A stretch of DNA of 42,033 bases from JAKJEP01 sp964580995 (GCA_964580995.1 CAZOMV010000049.1:1-42033), one strand, 5' to 3'; counted from the stretch's first letter, positions 16,417 through 25,365 are shown. Made by a program: numbers and translations. Notes: generated from the sequence alone by a model not told the origin.

Positions 16417-17784
16417 TTATTTATCCGGAGTCAATCCGAACGTCTGTAACTTTCGGTACAAAGTCTTACGATCCAAGCCCAGAATCCTTGCTGCTAGAGT
16501 CCGATTGCCCCCGACCGATTGAAGGACGTGGAGAATATAACGACGTTCGACCTCCTCCATAGAAATCAGTTCGGCGGGATTTGCCCCACTAAAGATCAGG
16601 TTCGAGGTTTGATAGGAACGGATTTTTTCCGGTAGATCTTCCACAGCAATTTTTTCATATTGTGTTAGGGCAACTGCTCGCTCCATAACGTTTCTCAATT
16701 CGCGAACATTTCCCGGCCAGGAATAGGAAAGCAGCCGTTCGGCAACCGCCTGGGAAATTCCGGTGACCTTTTTCTGCGAACGTGCGGCAAATTGTTCCAT
16801 GAAATATTTTGCCAACAAAAGGATATCCGTACCGCGGGCACGCAACGGCGGCATCTCTAGTTGAATGACATTAATACGAAAAAAAAGATCTTCTCGAAAA
16901 CGGCCTTCCTCTACCGCAAACTCGAGGTCGCGGTTGGTTCCGGTAATAATTCTGGCATCATAGGATATCTCTTTATCAGAACCCACCGGTCGAACAACCC
17001 GTTCTTCCAAAGCTCGAAGAAGTTTAGGTTGTAAAGTTAATGGAAAAGCACTAATCTCATCCAGAAACAAAGTACCTCTATCCGCCTGAAGAAATAATCC
17101 TTTTCGTTCGGAGCGTGCATCGGTAAAGGCTCCTTTGGTGTGCCCAAATAATTCGCTTTCTAAAAGGGTTTCCGGCAAGGCAGCGCAATTGATGGCTATA
17201 AACAGATTGACATTTCTGCGGCTATGCCGGTGTAAAGCCCGCGCCACCAGCTCTTTCCCGGTACCACTTTCGCCGCTGATCAGAACCGAGGTTTCGGAAT
17301 CCGCCACAAAAGAAATCTGATCATAGATATTTTTCATCGCCGGACTGGCACCCAGTAACTCATCAAAATGCAGAGATCGCTCTACGGTATCGCTTAGAAT
17401 CTTAACTTTCTCCTGCAAAGACCGATGGTTTACCGCCCGCTGGAGAATCATAGCCAGCAAATCCATTTCGATCGGTTTGGTTACAAAGTCAAATGCCCCA
17501 GCCCGCAGGGCTGCTACCGCCGTTTCCATGCTGCCAAAAGCTGTAATTACCACCACTGGTACGTCCGGTCGATTGGCCACTACTCGTTCGCATAGTTCAA
17601 CCCCGTTCATGCCTGGCATATTCAAATCAGACAACATTACATCGAATTGCGACTCTTTTAGTGCCGTAAATGCCTCCTGGGCGGAAGTATAACAACATAA
17701 ATCAAATCCCCGCCGACGGAGATCGGTTTCCAGGAGTTCACACATATTTTGATCATCATCCACAACCAAGATTCGTCCAGTCAT
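16417..17784 (-). CDS. NtrC-family sigma-54-dependent response regulator
   Basis: A 455-residue bacterial enhancer-binding protein in three parts. The receiver domain (1-~120) has the acid pocket VVDDDQN and Asp53 in LSDLNMPG. The AAA+ domain (~140-375) has Walker A GESGTGKE (171-178), Walker B GTLFLDE (237-243) and an arginine-rich sensor region. The Fis-type DNA-binding helix-turn-helix comes last (GNRTLAARILGLDRKTLYRKL). The sigma-54 contact loop reads GAFTDA (218-223) rather than the consensus GAFTGA. GGGAG precedes the ATG, which overlaps the kinase stop codon (ATGA), so the two are translationally coupled. The likely target is the sigma-54 promoter just downstream. Confidence 0.95.
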   Translation of the reverse strand: MTGRILVVDDDQNMCELLETDLRRRGFDLCCYTSAQEAFTALKESQFDVMLSDLNMPGMNGVELCERVVANRPDVPVVVITAFGSMETAVAALRAGAFDFVTKPIEMDLLAMILQRAVNHRSLQEKVKILSDTVERSLHFDELLGASPAMKNIYDQISFVADSETSVLISGESGTGKELVARALHRHSRRNVNLFIAINCAALPETLLESELFGHTKGAFTDARSERKGLFLQADRGTLFLDEISAFPLTLQPKLLRALEERVVRPVGSDKEISYDARIITGTNRDLEFAVEEGRFREDLFFRINVIQLEMPPLRARGTDILLLAKYFMEQFAARSQKKVTGISQAVAERLLSYSWPGNVRELRNVMERAVALTQYEKIAVEDLPEKIRSYQTSNLIFSGANPAELISMEEVERRYILHVLQSVGGNRTLAARILGLDRKTLYRKLQTFGLTPDK

Positions 17785-19247
17785 TTACTATTCTCCCGTG
17801 GTAAATAGATGTAAAAACGGCTTCCCTTGCCAACCTCACTGTTGACATCAATCCAACCACCATGTTCCTGAACAATCCCATAGGCAATCGACAGTCCCAA
17901 TCCATTCCCTTCCCCCATATCTTTGGTGGTGAAAAAAGGTTCAAAGATATGAGGCAGATTCTCCGGTGCAATCCCGATACCTTCATCCTGGACATAGATC
18001 CGAAGATAAACACCCGGAGTTCCTTCCTGGCCTTCCGGCGGCCGGGCGGTTACACGATCGATTCCCACTTCCACTTTTCCTCCGTTCGGCATCGCTTGCA
18101 CCGCATTGATAATAAGATTGATTAAAACCTGCTGAATCTGCCCTGGATCAGCCTGTACATTGGTGGGAATGTCTTCTGCCGTCAGTTCCAAAGTTATTTG
18201 CCGTTTACTACTTAAAGAAGAAAGTAGTTCTAGTGTGTTTTTCACTAATGGTCGTAACTCAATCGCCGTTTTTTGGGGTGTAGTCCGTCGGGCAAAGTCG
18301 AGCAGTTGTCGTATGATTACGGTTATCCGGTCCACCTGTGCCTTGATAATTTTTGCACTTTCAACGATTTCCCCCTGCGGCAGATCCCCATCGACTATTA
18401 ATCCGGCTCTACCGGAAACCACATTTAAAGGTGTTCCCAGTTCGTGTGCCACACCTGACGCTAATCGACCTACCGTGCTCAAACGATCCGCATGACGCAA
18501 TTGTTCCAGAGAAGCAATGCGAGCGGCTGTCTCCGCACGCACTTTCTCCTGAGCTAGTTTCAATTGTTCGCACATGGTATTAATGGCCGTTGCCACACCT
18601 GCCAGTTCATCATGTCCTCGAAGAAATAAAGGATTAGATAAATCACCGGCACCGATACGTTGGATCTTTTCATTTAATCGTCGTAACGGTATACCAACAA
18701 TGACTGTTCCCAGTGACAGGGCGATAGCTCCACTCAATACCGCCAACACGGTTGTTATGACAATAGTATGGTGGACTGTTACTTGGACATAGCGATTATA
18801 GTCGGACAAGGACTCGGAAAGCTCCAATGCTCCCGGCCGTGGTTCGCCGACATCAATGGGTATATACGTGTACAAATGTCCGCTATTACTTTTCCCCTTT
18901 TCTTTGTAGTACATTTCCCGGCCTTGTACCGCTGGATTGAGCTTGGCCGGGGATACGCGCGGTCGAAAAAAATCCTCCGCCATGGTATCCAGCCAGACCC
19001 AGCGGATATAGGCCTGCTGCTCTTTTTCGTTCACTTCGTCAATCAGTTCCATAACACGTTCCTGGCCGCTGGTTCGCCATACATCACTAACTAATCCGCT
19101 TAGGGCTCTGCCGAGAAAGTGGGCCCGGGATTTCATATCGGCATCAAAAAATTCCGCCTCCCGCTTAACCCGAAGATATCCATTTATGGAGTGAACGAGA
19201 ATCGCCCCCCCAATCAGAAGTATCGCCAGTTTAAAAGTAAGTTTCAT
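17781..19247 (-). CDS. Membrane sensor histidine kinase, partner of the NtrC-like regulator
   Basis: A 488-residue kinase. TM1 (about 5-22), a periplasmic sensor region (about 30-155), TM2 (about 158-180), HAMP (about 185-235), dimerisation/phospho-acceptor domain with His268 in GVAHELGTPLNVV, then HATPase with INLIINAVQAM (N box), YVQDEGIGIAPENL and EGNGLGLSIAYGIV. It resembles the NtrB/ZraS group. GGAG lies seven bases before the ATG. The sensor region matches no named domain that I recognise. A promoter is visible upstream at 19298-19326. Confidence 0.94.
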   Translation of the reverse strand: MKLTFKLAILLIGGAILVHSINGYLRVKREAEFFDADMKSRAHFLGRALSGLVSDVWRTSGQERVMELIDEVNEKEQQAYIRWVWLDTMAEDFFRPRVSPAKLNPAVQGREMYYKEKGKSNSGHLYTYIPIDVGEPRPGALELSESLSDYNRYVQVTVHHTIVITTVLAVLSGAIALSLGTVIVGIPLRRLNEKIQRIGAGDLSNPLFLRGHDELAGVATAINTMCEQLKLAQEKVRAETAARIASLEQLRHADRLSTVGRLASGVAHELGTPLNVVSGRAGLIVDGDLPQGEIVESAKIIKAQVDRITVIIRQLLDFARRTTPQKTAIELRPLVKNTLELLSSLSSKRQITLELTAEDIPTNVQADPGQIQQVLINLIINAVQAMPNGGKVEVGIDRVTARPPEGQEGTPGVYLRIYVQDEGIGIAPENLPHIFEPFFTTKDMGEGNGLGLSIAYGIVQEHGGWIDVNSEVGKGSRFYIYLPRENSK

Positions 19248-19297
19248 GATAGATCTCCACTATGTGGAATTTGATTTTTTTGATCCTATTGATGGTC

Positions 19298-19326
19298 ATT
19301 ATACCTGAAACGCTACCCAAATCCAA
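19298..19326 (-). promoter_or_regulatory. Sigma-70-type promoter for the kinase/NtrC operon
   Basis: On the minus strand the -35 element TTGGAT (19321-19326) is followed after 17 bases by a perfect -10 TATAAT (19298-19303). Transcription would start near 19291, about 44 bases before the kinase ATG. The -35 is weak, the -10 strong. Confidence 0.55.
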
Positions 19327-19651
19327 GTGATTTCCCAACAGCCGGGTCCCTCTGATTTTTGCATTGCGAACTATCGGTTATGATTGGCCAAGCTTCATTG
19401 GAGACGACGTGACGGTTTTACTTGGCTGGACGCGGCTGGCGAATACGCCGTCAGAATTTGTAACACGAACCGCTTTGGTCAATGTCATCAAAAACCATTT
19501 ACACGGTTTCGCCAAAGACTTGATAACGCAATTAATTCGACAAAAACAAATAAAACGTAAGAATAAGGGGATTAACAAGAAAGCTGCCTAAGGTAAACTT
19601 ATGACTGTCGAGTGCCGTATATAATAAACTATCAGGAAATGAGTTATGTTG

Positions 19652-19726
19652 CGGATTGCTTTCTTGGACAAGATAGATTACTATGTATAAATGTTTAAAA
19701 GCACCCTGTATCAGGAAAGCAATCTG
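19652..19726. repeat. Inverted repeat upstream of the OmpR-type regulator gene
   Basis: Arms 19652-19667 and 19711-19726 pair over 16 positions. The core GATTGCTTTC/GAAAGCAATC is a perfect 10 bp, extended by C-G, T-A and G-C pairs and three G-T pairs. The loop is 43 bases. It lies 43-117 bases before the regulator ATG and could be a leader structure or a site read by a dimeric regulator. Confidence 0.4.
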
Positions 19727-19768
19727 GTTATACAAGATAAATAACCAAAAATGTCATGAGAGGAAGAA

Positions 19769-20449
19769 ATGCGCGTACTGATCATTGAGGATGAAATCAA
19801 GCTGGCCCGTACTATTGCCAAAGCTCTGCAAGAGTCAGCGTCTTTTGCCGTGGATATTTCTGCGGATGGTGAAGACGGTTATCATATGGCCACAACCAAT
19901 CCCTATGATCTGATTATTCTTGACCTGATGCTGCCTAAAATCAACGGTCTGGAAATTCTGCAGAACTTGCGTAGAAAGGGATCCCGCACACCCGTTCTGA
20001 TTCTTACCGCCCGCGATACTACCGATGACATTATTCAGGGACTGGATATGGGCTGCGATGACTACCTGACCAAGCCGTTCGAGATACGAGAACTGATCGC
20101 ACGCTGCAAGGCGATGGTTCGCCGTGTATATAATCATCCTGATCCGGTCGTTCAGGTGGGGGAATTGTCGTTGGACACATCGAGCCGGATCGTAACTTTT
20201 CAGGGGAACCGCATTCCGCTCTCGGCCATGGAATATCGGCTTTTGGAATATCTGGTTTCGCGTGCCGGTCAAATTATTTCCAAGACGGAAATCATGGAGC
20301 ATCTGTATGATTTTAATTCTGAAAACTTCTCCAATACGATCGAAGTATATATTTCCAATCTACGGAAAAAAATCGATCCGGGTCTCCAGCATGTTCTGAT
20401 CCATACGATTCGTGGGCAGGGATATTTTTTGGGAGAGCAATCCAAGTGA
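19769..20449 (+). CDS. OmpR/PhoB-family response regulator (PmrA/QseB-like)
   Basis: A 226-residue transcription factor. The receiver domain (1-~120) has IIEDE, phospho-acceptor Asp52 in LDLMLPKING, ILTARD and YLTKPFEIREL. The winged-helix output domain (~128-222) has LSAMEYRLLEYLVSRAG, FSNTIEVYISNLRKKI and HTIRGQGYFL. AGAGGAAG lies just upstream of the ATG. The stop overlaps the kinase start by four bases. The genes behind it encode envelope lipid-modifying enzymes, and the arn operon lies further downstream. This matches the PmrA/BasR role by context only. Confidence 0.95.
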   Translation: MRVLIIEDEIKLARTIAKALQESASFAVDISADGEDGYHMATTNPYDLIILDLMLPKINGLEILQNLRRKGSRTPVLILTARDTTDDIIQGLDMGCDDYLTKPFEIRELIARCKAMVRRVYNHPDPVVQVGELSLDTSSRIVTFQGNRIPLSAMEYRLLEYLVSRAGQIISKTEIMEHLYDFNSENFSNTIEVYISNLRKKIDPGLQHVLIHTIRGQGYFLGEQSK

Positions 20450-21861
20450 AACCCCTGTCATTGAAATTTCGATTATCTTTTTTGGTTTCCCTTATCCTGC
20501 TGGCCACCCTTACCACCATTTCCATCATCGCTTATGTGGAAATGGAGGAGTCGCTGCTCCGGGACATGGATCGAACGCTGATGGCCATGGGCGAGGGCAT
20601 TTTGGCGGATTTTGATGAACCGGAGAGTCCGGAAACACACCAGGCGGAATTTCTTTCCATAACCGGTCATGCCGCCGGGAGGCATTCGTCGCGATATCGA
20701 ATCTGGCTGGATGGCGGCCAGACGGATCTGTTTGCCAGCGATCCTCCCGACAGTAAGTATGGTGAATTACTTCTTAATCTGCCGGTGGAGAACCAACCCG
20801 AAGTGGGAAAATTTACCTTATTTAATATCTACCCGGAAAATTACAAGTACCGGACGATTTGGATGCGTCAAGGGGTTGACCAGGGGACTGTAAATATTCT
20901 GGTGGCCTATTCCGGTCATACCGCCTATCATGAAATGGATGAATTTCTGAAGCTTTTGCTGATTTTTGGCGGAAGTATGGTGCTGGGAGCCTTACTACTG
21001 GTTCCCTTGATTATATCTTGGGGGATGCGCCCCATCGGATGGACGGCATCCAAACTGAGTCAAATCACCCATAAGAATATTCATACCGAAACCCTGGATC
21101 AACATCTTATCCCGATTGAATTAAAACCTTTCCAGCATTCTCTACAGGATCTGCTAAGCCGGCTGGATAGGGCCATGCAGAAACAAAAACAATTTACCGC
21201 CAATGCCTCGCACGAACTGCGTACTCCTCTGACCCTGATCAAAAGCACACTTCAGACAACCCGAATGCTTGATCGAGAAGTCGAGGAATATAAGCAAGCC
21301 CTGGATAGTGCCCTGAAAGATGTAGGACGGATGGAAAAACTTACCTCTCAATTACTTTCACTGGCTCGAATCGATGAAACCGATGAGTTGGCGAATGCAT
21401 CGAAGATATCGCTCGATGCTTTGCTTTCCAATCTGGTGGAGATTTTCGATGCCAGGGCATCCCAAAACGGGGGAAAAGTAATCTGTGAGGAATTACCACC
21501 GGTTCTGGTGTGGGGTGATGAATCTGAGCTGATTCAGCTTTTCAGTAATCTGCTGGAAAACGCCCTGCAATATGGACCGCCCAACGGGACTGTTCGTGTT
21601 AGTCTGGAAAATGGCAGTAAAAGTAATATTGTTGTCAAGATTCATGATGAAGGCGGCCAGATACCACCGGAGGCATTGCCTCATTTATTTGATCGATTCT
21701 ATCGGGCGGATTCCTCTCGCAGCCGGGCCACAGGGGGTACGGGGCTAGGGCTGGCAATTGCGAAAGAAATTGTTCTGCGGCATCATGGGGATATACAAAT
21801 TACCTCAGATCCCCACACGGGCACTTTCGTTCATGTCTATTTGCTAACCATAAAAAATTAA
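20446..21861 (+). CDS. Membrane sensor histidine kinase (PmrB/QseC-like)
   Basis: A 471-residue kinase starting at GTG (20446) inside the preceding stop codon (GTGA overlap). TM1 is at about 8-30, the periplasmic sensor loop about 31-165, TM2 about 166-192, then a HAMP-like linker. His256 is in TANASHELRTPLTLI. The HATPase domain has NLLENALQYGPPNG, IHDEGGQIPPEALPHLFDRFYRAD-type G1 box and GGTGLGLAIAKEIV. The sensor loop has acidic clusters (FDEPESPE and nearby), which in PhoQ/PmrB relatives bind cations; equivalence here is only inferred. It ends the regulator pair that precedes the transferase/phosphatase genes. Confidence 0.94.
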   Translation: MKPLSLKFRLSFLVSLILLATLTTISIIAYVEMEESLLRDMDRTLMAMGEGILADFDEPESPETHQAEFLSITGHAAGRHSSRYRIWLDGGQTDLFASDPPDSKYGELLLNLPVENQPEVGKFTLFNIYPENYKYRTIWMRQGVDQGTVNILVAYSGHTAYHEMDEFLKLLLIFGGSMVLGALLLVPLIISWGMRPIGWTASKLSQITHKNIHTETLDQHLIPIELKPFQHSLQDLLSRLDRAMQKQKQFTANASHELRTPLTLIKSTLQTTRMLDREVEEYKQALDSALKDVGRMEKLTSQLLSLARIDETDELANASKISLDALLSNLVEIFDARASQNGGKVICEELPPVLVWGDESELIQLFSNLLENALQYGPPNGTVRVSLENGSKSNIVVKIHDEGGQIPPEALPHLFDRFYRADSSRSRATGGTGLGLAIAKEIVLRHHGDIQITSDPHTGTFVHVYLLTIKN

Positions 21862-21889
21862 GTATTTTTTCATTTATTTTGTTTTTTCA

Positions 21890-21917
21890 GGTTTGGTTAA
21901 GGTTGAAATTTTATAAT
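21890..21917 (+). promoter_or_regulatory. Activator-type promoter before the LTA-synthase-like gene
   Basis: A perfect -10 TATAAT (21912-21917) lacks a -35 hexamer. In its place are three closely spaced GGTT units (21890, 21895, 21901), and GTTAAG within them resembles half of a PmrA box. This layout fits activation by the OmpR-type regulator encoded just upstream. Predicted start is near 21924. Confidence 0.4.
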
Positions 21918-21965
21918 TAGGTCTGATTTTTGAAATTAGAGCCCCGGTGATCCCCTTGTCTTTGC

Positions 21966-24011
21966 ATGGGGAGCGGGCCGTATCCTAAAACCAGAAGAAA
22001 CAAGAATATGGAAGAAATGATCCAGACCATATGCCAGGCGGAAAATCCTATTGCCCCTATGAGTCAGCAAGGTTTTATGCTGCAAATTCCCCACAGGATA
22101 AAAAAGTTCATGGACGGGGGGCTTGATTCGCGATTCGGCGGGATATATGTATTTGGAGTGGCATTTTTATTGGTTTCCTTCCTGTTGAGAACCATCCTGT
22201 ATTTTCAATCGGCCTCGGATATAGATTTTCATATCTTCCTTTTTGTCAAAATGTATCTGACCGGTTTTTTTTATGATTTGATCACCTGTTTCTATGTGGT
22301 AACCCCCATGGCTGTATTGCTGGTGTTTATTCCAGACCGGTGGTACCGGTCCCAATGGAATCGAATCTTTTCCTTTGGTCTGTATTTTATTATGCTGTAT
22401 CTTATGTTGTTTGATGTGGCGTCCGAATGTTTTTTCTGGGATGAATTCGGTTCTCGTTTCAATTTTATTGCCGTTGACTATCTGGTTTATACACAGGAAG
22501 TAGTCGGTAATATATGGCAATCCTACTCCGTGCCGCTGGTTCTTGGGATTCTTTTGGCAGCCGTACTCCTGATCCTGCTTGGTACCCGCAAATTCTATTT
22601 TCGCACATTTTCTTCCACCAGTTCGTTCTCTCAGCGATGCCGATATGGGATTATTTTTCTGGGGATATCCCTGAGTTCCCTGCTGTTTGTCGATATGTCG
22701 CTGGGGGATATCAGTAAAAACCAGTATGTGAACGAACTGGCCAGGAACGGCTTCTACAGCCTGATTGACGCCTTTCGGAATAATACTATTGACTATCATA
22801 CGTTCTATATCGCCAAAAAGGAAAACGTGGTATTTCCGCGGTTGAAAGAACTTCTTGGGACCGGCAATTCCCATTATGTTACTACCAATCCCTTCGATAT
22901 TACCCGTGATATTACCTATTCCGGGCCGGAGAAGCATTATAATGTGGTCATCCTGGTAATCGAAAGTCTCAGTGCTCAATTTCTCGGGGTATTCGGCAAT
23001 CAGGAAGGATTGACCCCAAATCTGGATCACCTGGCCCAGGAGAGCCTTCTCTTCCGGAACCTATATGCCACGGGGACTCGAACCACGCGCGGGCTGGAGG
23101 CGATTACCCTGTCGCTGCCGCCGACACCGGGTCAATCCTTGGTTAAAAGACCCCATAACAGCGAACTGTTTTCCATTGGCCCTTTGTTTCAACAGCGGGA
23201 TTATGAAAACAAGTTTATTTATGGGGGCCGAGGATTTTTTGACAACATGAACCGGTTTTTCGCCGGCAACGGTTTTGATACCATCGACCAGACATACTTT
23301 TCAGACAAGGAAGTCACCTTTCAGAATGCCTGGGGGGTGTGTGACGGGGATCTGTTTGATAAAACGCTGGCGGAGTGTGATGCCAGTTATGCCCAAAACC
23401 GTCCGTTTTTCAACCTGGTGCTGAGTACCTCCAATCATCGGCCTTATACGTATCCGCAGGTGATTGACATTCCTTCGGGTACGGGGCGAAACGGAGCGGT
23501 AAAATACACGGATTACGCGATTGGCGAATTTATGCAAAAGGCAAAAACCAGAGACTGGTTTGCGAATACCCTATTTGTGATTGTGGCCGATCATTGTGCC
23601 AGCAGTGCCGGCAAAATGGAAGTACCGGTGGAAAAATATCATATCCCCCTGTTTATGTACGCCCCTCAACTTATCAAACCGGATCCAATCGACCGGTTGG
23701 CCAGCCAGATCGATGTGGCTCCCACACTTTTAGGTCTGCTGCATTTTTCCTATCGCAGTAAATTTTTCGGCCAGGACATTCTCCAGATGGAGATGGGCCG
23801 GGCACTGTTGGGAAATTATCAGAAGGTAGGATTGTATTGCCGGGGCAAGCTTACTCTGTTACTGCCGAAAAAGCAAAGTTCAACCTATGCCATCGATCCA
23901 CAGAACCATCAAGGGGAAACCCAGGAAGATCCCGAACTACTGCTCGATACGATCAGTTACTACCAAGGTGCTGATTATCTATTGCGGAATCATTTATATA
24001 TGGCAAACTGA
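21966..24011 (+). CDS. LTA-synthase/MdoB-like membrane sulfatase-fold transferase
   Basis: A 681-residue inner-membrane protein of the alkaline-phosphatase/sulfatase superfamily. About five membrane segments lie between residues 55 and 245, followed by a large periplasmic catalytic domain. That domain contains VVILVIESLS with Glu333, YATGTRTTRGLEAITLSLPP with the nucleophile Thr at 373 (or 374), FIYGGRGFFDNMNRFFAGNGF and VIVADHCASSAGK. LtaS/MdoB/OpgB relatives transfer phosphoglycerol. Members of this fold also include phosphoethanolamine transferases such as EptA, so the donor is open. The GTRTxRG plus DHCASS version is typical of Gram-negative members. The first ATG is given; an ATG at 22008, after AGAAG, is an alternative. 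PAP2 and phosphatase genes follow immediately, suggesting a phospholipid/lipid A remodelling operon. Confidence 0.88.
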   Translation: MGSGPYPKTRRNKNMEEMIQTICQAENPIAPMSQQGFMLQIPHRIKKFMDGGLDSRFGGIYVFGVAFLLVSFLLRTILYFQSASDIDFHIFLFVKMYLTGFFYDLITCFYVVTPMAVLLVFIPDRWYRSQWNRIFSFGLYFIMLYLMLFDVASECFFWDEFGSRFNFIAVDYLVYTQEVVGNIWQSYSVPLVLGILLAAVLLILLGTRKFYFRTFSSTSSFSQRCRYGIIFLGISLSSLLFVDMSLGDISKNQYVNELARNGFYSLIDAFRNNTIDYHTFYIAKKENVVFPRLKELLGTGNSHYVTTNPFDITRDITYSGPEKHYNVVILVIESLSAQFLGVFGNQEGLTPNLDHLAQESLLFRNLYATGTRTTRGLEAITLSLPPTPGQSLVKRPHNSELFSIGPLFQQRDYENKFIYGGRGFFDNMNRFFAGNGFDTIDQTYFSDKEVTFQNAWGVCDGDLFDKTLAECDASYAQNRPFFNLVLSTSNHRPYTYPQVIDIPSGTGRNGAVKYTDYAIGEFMQKAKTRDWFANTLFVIVADHCASSAGKMEVPVEKYHIPLFMYAPQLIKPDPIDRLASQIDVAPTLLGLLHFSYRSKFFGQDILQMEMGRALLGNYQKVGLYCRGKLTLLLPKKQSSTYAIDPQNHQGETQEDPELLLDTISYYQGADYLLRNHLYMAN

Positions 24012-24013
24012 AT

Positions 24014-24760
24014 ATGATATCCTATGCGAAACAAACCGCTTTCTATCTGGTCCTCCTGGCCATGGTGTTTTTTTTGTTCGAAAGTACGAATATGGATCTA
24101 TTCGTTCAAGATCAGTTTTATCTGACGGATTTACACCGATGGATCGTGGACAAAAATGAGCCGGTTTTACATTTTCTGTTCTACACCGGTCCCAAAGCTA
24201 CAATCATTACGATCGGCGTGTTATGTTTTCTCGGGTGGTTTTTATCGTACAAGGATCACCGGTTCAAACTATTCCGGCGGCAATTTATGTTAATGAGTCT
24301 GTCCCTGGCCCTGGTGCCTTTGGCCATATCCGGTTTAAAGAATATCAGCAATGTTTATACACCAGACAAGATAATCCGTTATGGAGGTCATCAGCCTTAT
24401 ATCAAAGTTCTGGAAAGATATCCGGATGGATTTCAGCAGGCCAGACGGAGTAAAGGATGGCCGGCGGGACATGCCAGTGGAGGATTTGCTCTAATGATGC
24501 TGTATTTTGTTTTTACGAAAAAAAGCTTCCGGATTTTGGGCCTTTGCATAGGTCTGCTAGCCGGCTGGGGGATGGGATTATACCAGACACTCAATGGCCA
24601 GCATTATCTCAGCCATACCATCGTCTCTATGATCATAGCCTGGATTCTGATTCTCACGATTCATACCTTATGTCAGTATCTGGTTCTTCGTAAAGAGACA
24701 GACTGGGGGACGGGAATGTATCCGTCTGGGAACAACTATCCGAAAAAAGTGAAGGCATAG
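24014..24760 (+). CDS. PAP2-family membrane phosphatase
   Basis: A 248-residue integral membrane phosphatase with about six membrane segments. The three PAP2 signatures are recognisable but divergent: LKNISNVYTPDK for the K-x6-RP motif, WPAGHASGGFAL for PSGH, and YQTLNGQHYLSHTI for SR-x5-H-x3-D, with the catalytic His residues retained. Relatives remove phosphate from lipid A (LpxE/LpxF), undecaprenyl diphosphate or phosphatidylglycerophosphate. Two bases separate it from the transferase stop. In this context removal of a lipid A phosphate or recycling of a lipid carrier is likely, but the substrate cannot be fixed. Confidence 0.86.
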   Translation: MISYAKQTAFYLVLLAMVFFLFESTNMDLFVQDQFYLTDLHRWIVDKNEPVLHFLFYTGPKATIITIGVLCFLGWFLSYKDHRFKLFRRQFMLMSLSLALVPLAISGLKNISNVYTPDKIIRYGGHQPYIKVLERYPDGFQQARRSKGWPAGHASGGFALMMLYFVFTKKSFRILGLCIGLLAGWGMGLYQTLNGQHYLSHTIVSMIIAWILILTIHTLCQYLVLRKETDWGTGMYPSGNNYPKKVKA

Positions 24761-24765
24761 CGGAA

Positions 24766-25365
24766 ATGGTACGAAATAACAAAATAGCCGACCAGGTAAG
24801 ACGACTTCTACCGCTTGGGGTATTATGGCCATCGTTTCTTATTTTCGTCGGGTGCCATTCCTCTTCCGTACCAAACCAGGATAGAGAAACCGCATCCCAG
24901 CAGAAATTTATGTCCGACAATTTACCACGGTTTGCCAGAGTAACAGATGACCTGTACCGGGGAGGACAACCTACCAAGGATGGATTTGCCCAGTTGAAGA
25001 AAATGGGGGTTCGATCTGTGGTTTCTTTGCGTATGTTTCAAATCAAACAGCAATTGCCTTCGACACCGGGTATGCGTCACTTTCACATCTCGTTCAAGCA
25101 CTTGCATCCGGAGGATGAAGATGTTGTTGAATTTTTGGGGATCGTTACCAATCCGGCGAACCAGCCCGTATTTGTCCATTGCCAGGGAGGAACGGACCGG
25201 ACCGGCATGATGATCGCAGCCTATCGAATGGTGATTCAGGGCTGGACCAGGGAACAGGCCCTGGCAGAAATGCGAGAAAATGGTTTCAATGAAATATGGC
25301 AGCCCCTGGAAGAATATATCGAAAATCTGAATGTAAACAAACTGAAATCAAAACTGGTTACATAG
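24766..25365 (+). CDS. Tyrosine/dual-specificity-type phosphatase, probable lipoprotein
   Basis: A 199-residue protein with a hydrophobic N-terminal segment ending IFVGCHSSS, which looks like a lipoprotein signal although Phe at -3 is unusual. The body is a cysteine-dependent phosphatase. DDLYRGGQPTKDGFAQLKKMG opens the domain, an acid-rich loop (HLHPEDEDV) supplies the general acid, and the P-loop VHCQGGTDRTG matches HCx5R. If exported, its substrate would be periplasmic. Close homologues act on phosphoinositides, phosphoproteins or other phosphoesters, so a lipid or sugar-phosphate substrate is possible. It lies five bases after the PAP2 gene in the same operon. Confidence 0.85.
   Translation: MVRNNKIADQVRRLLPLGVLWPSFLIFVGCHSSSVPNQDRETASQQKFMSDNLPRFARVTDDLYRGGQPTKDGFAQLKKMGVRSVVSLRMFQIKQQLPSTPGMRHFHISFKHLHPEDEDVVEFLGIVTNPANQPVFVHCQGGTDRTGMMIAAYRMVIQGWTREQALAEMRENGFNEIWQPLEEYIENLNVNKLKSKLVT

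Larger units (their letters stand above)
19248..19768. other. 521-base divergent intergenic region between two two-component operons
   Basis: This gap carries the leftward kinase promoter (19298-19326) and, for the rightward operon, a perfect TATAAT at 19620-19625 without a clear -35. A frame from a TTG at 19364 to 19591 has an Arg/Lys-rich end and somewhat coding-like composition. It lacks a ribosome site and any family I recognise, so it is not called a gene. A long inverted repeat at 19652-19726 is listed separately. Confidence 0.5.

Noticed and set aside
19364..19591. Possible 75-residue gene in the divergent intergenic region
   Set aside because: It starts at TTG with no ribosome site and matches nothing I recognise. 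The Arg/Lys-rich end may be a degraded remnant, but there is not enough to call it.
22167..23030. A 287-codon minus-strand frame inside the LTA-synthase-like gene
   Set aside because: The plus-strand frame carries clear catalytic motifs across the same bases; the antisense translation is Gln/Lys/His-rich with no recognisable domain.
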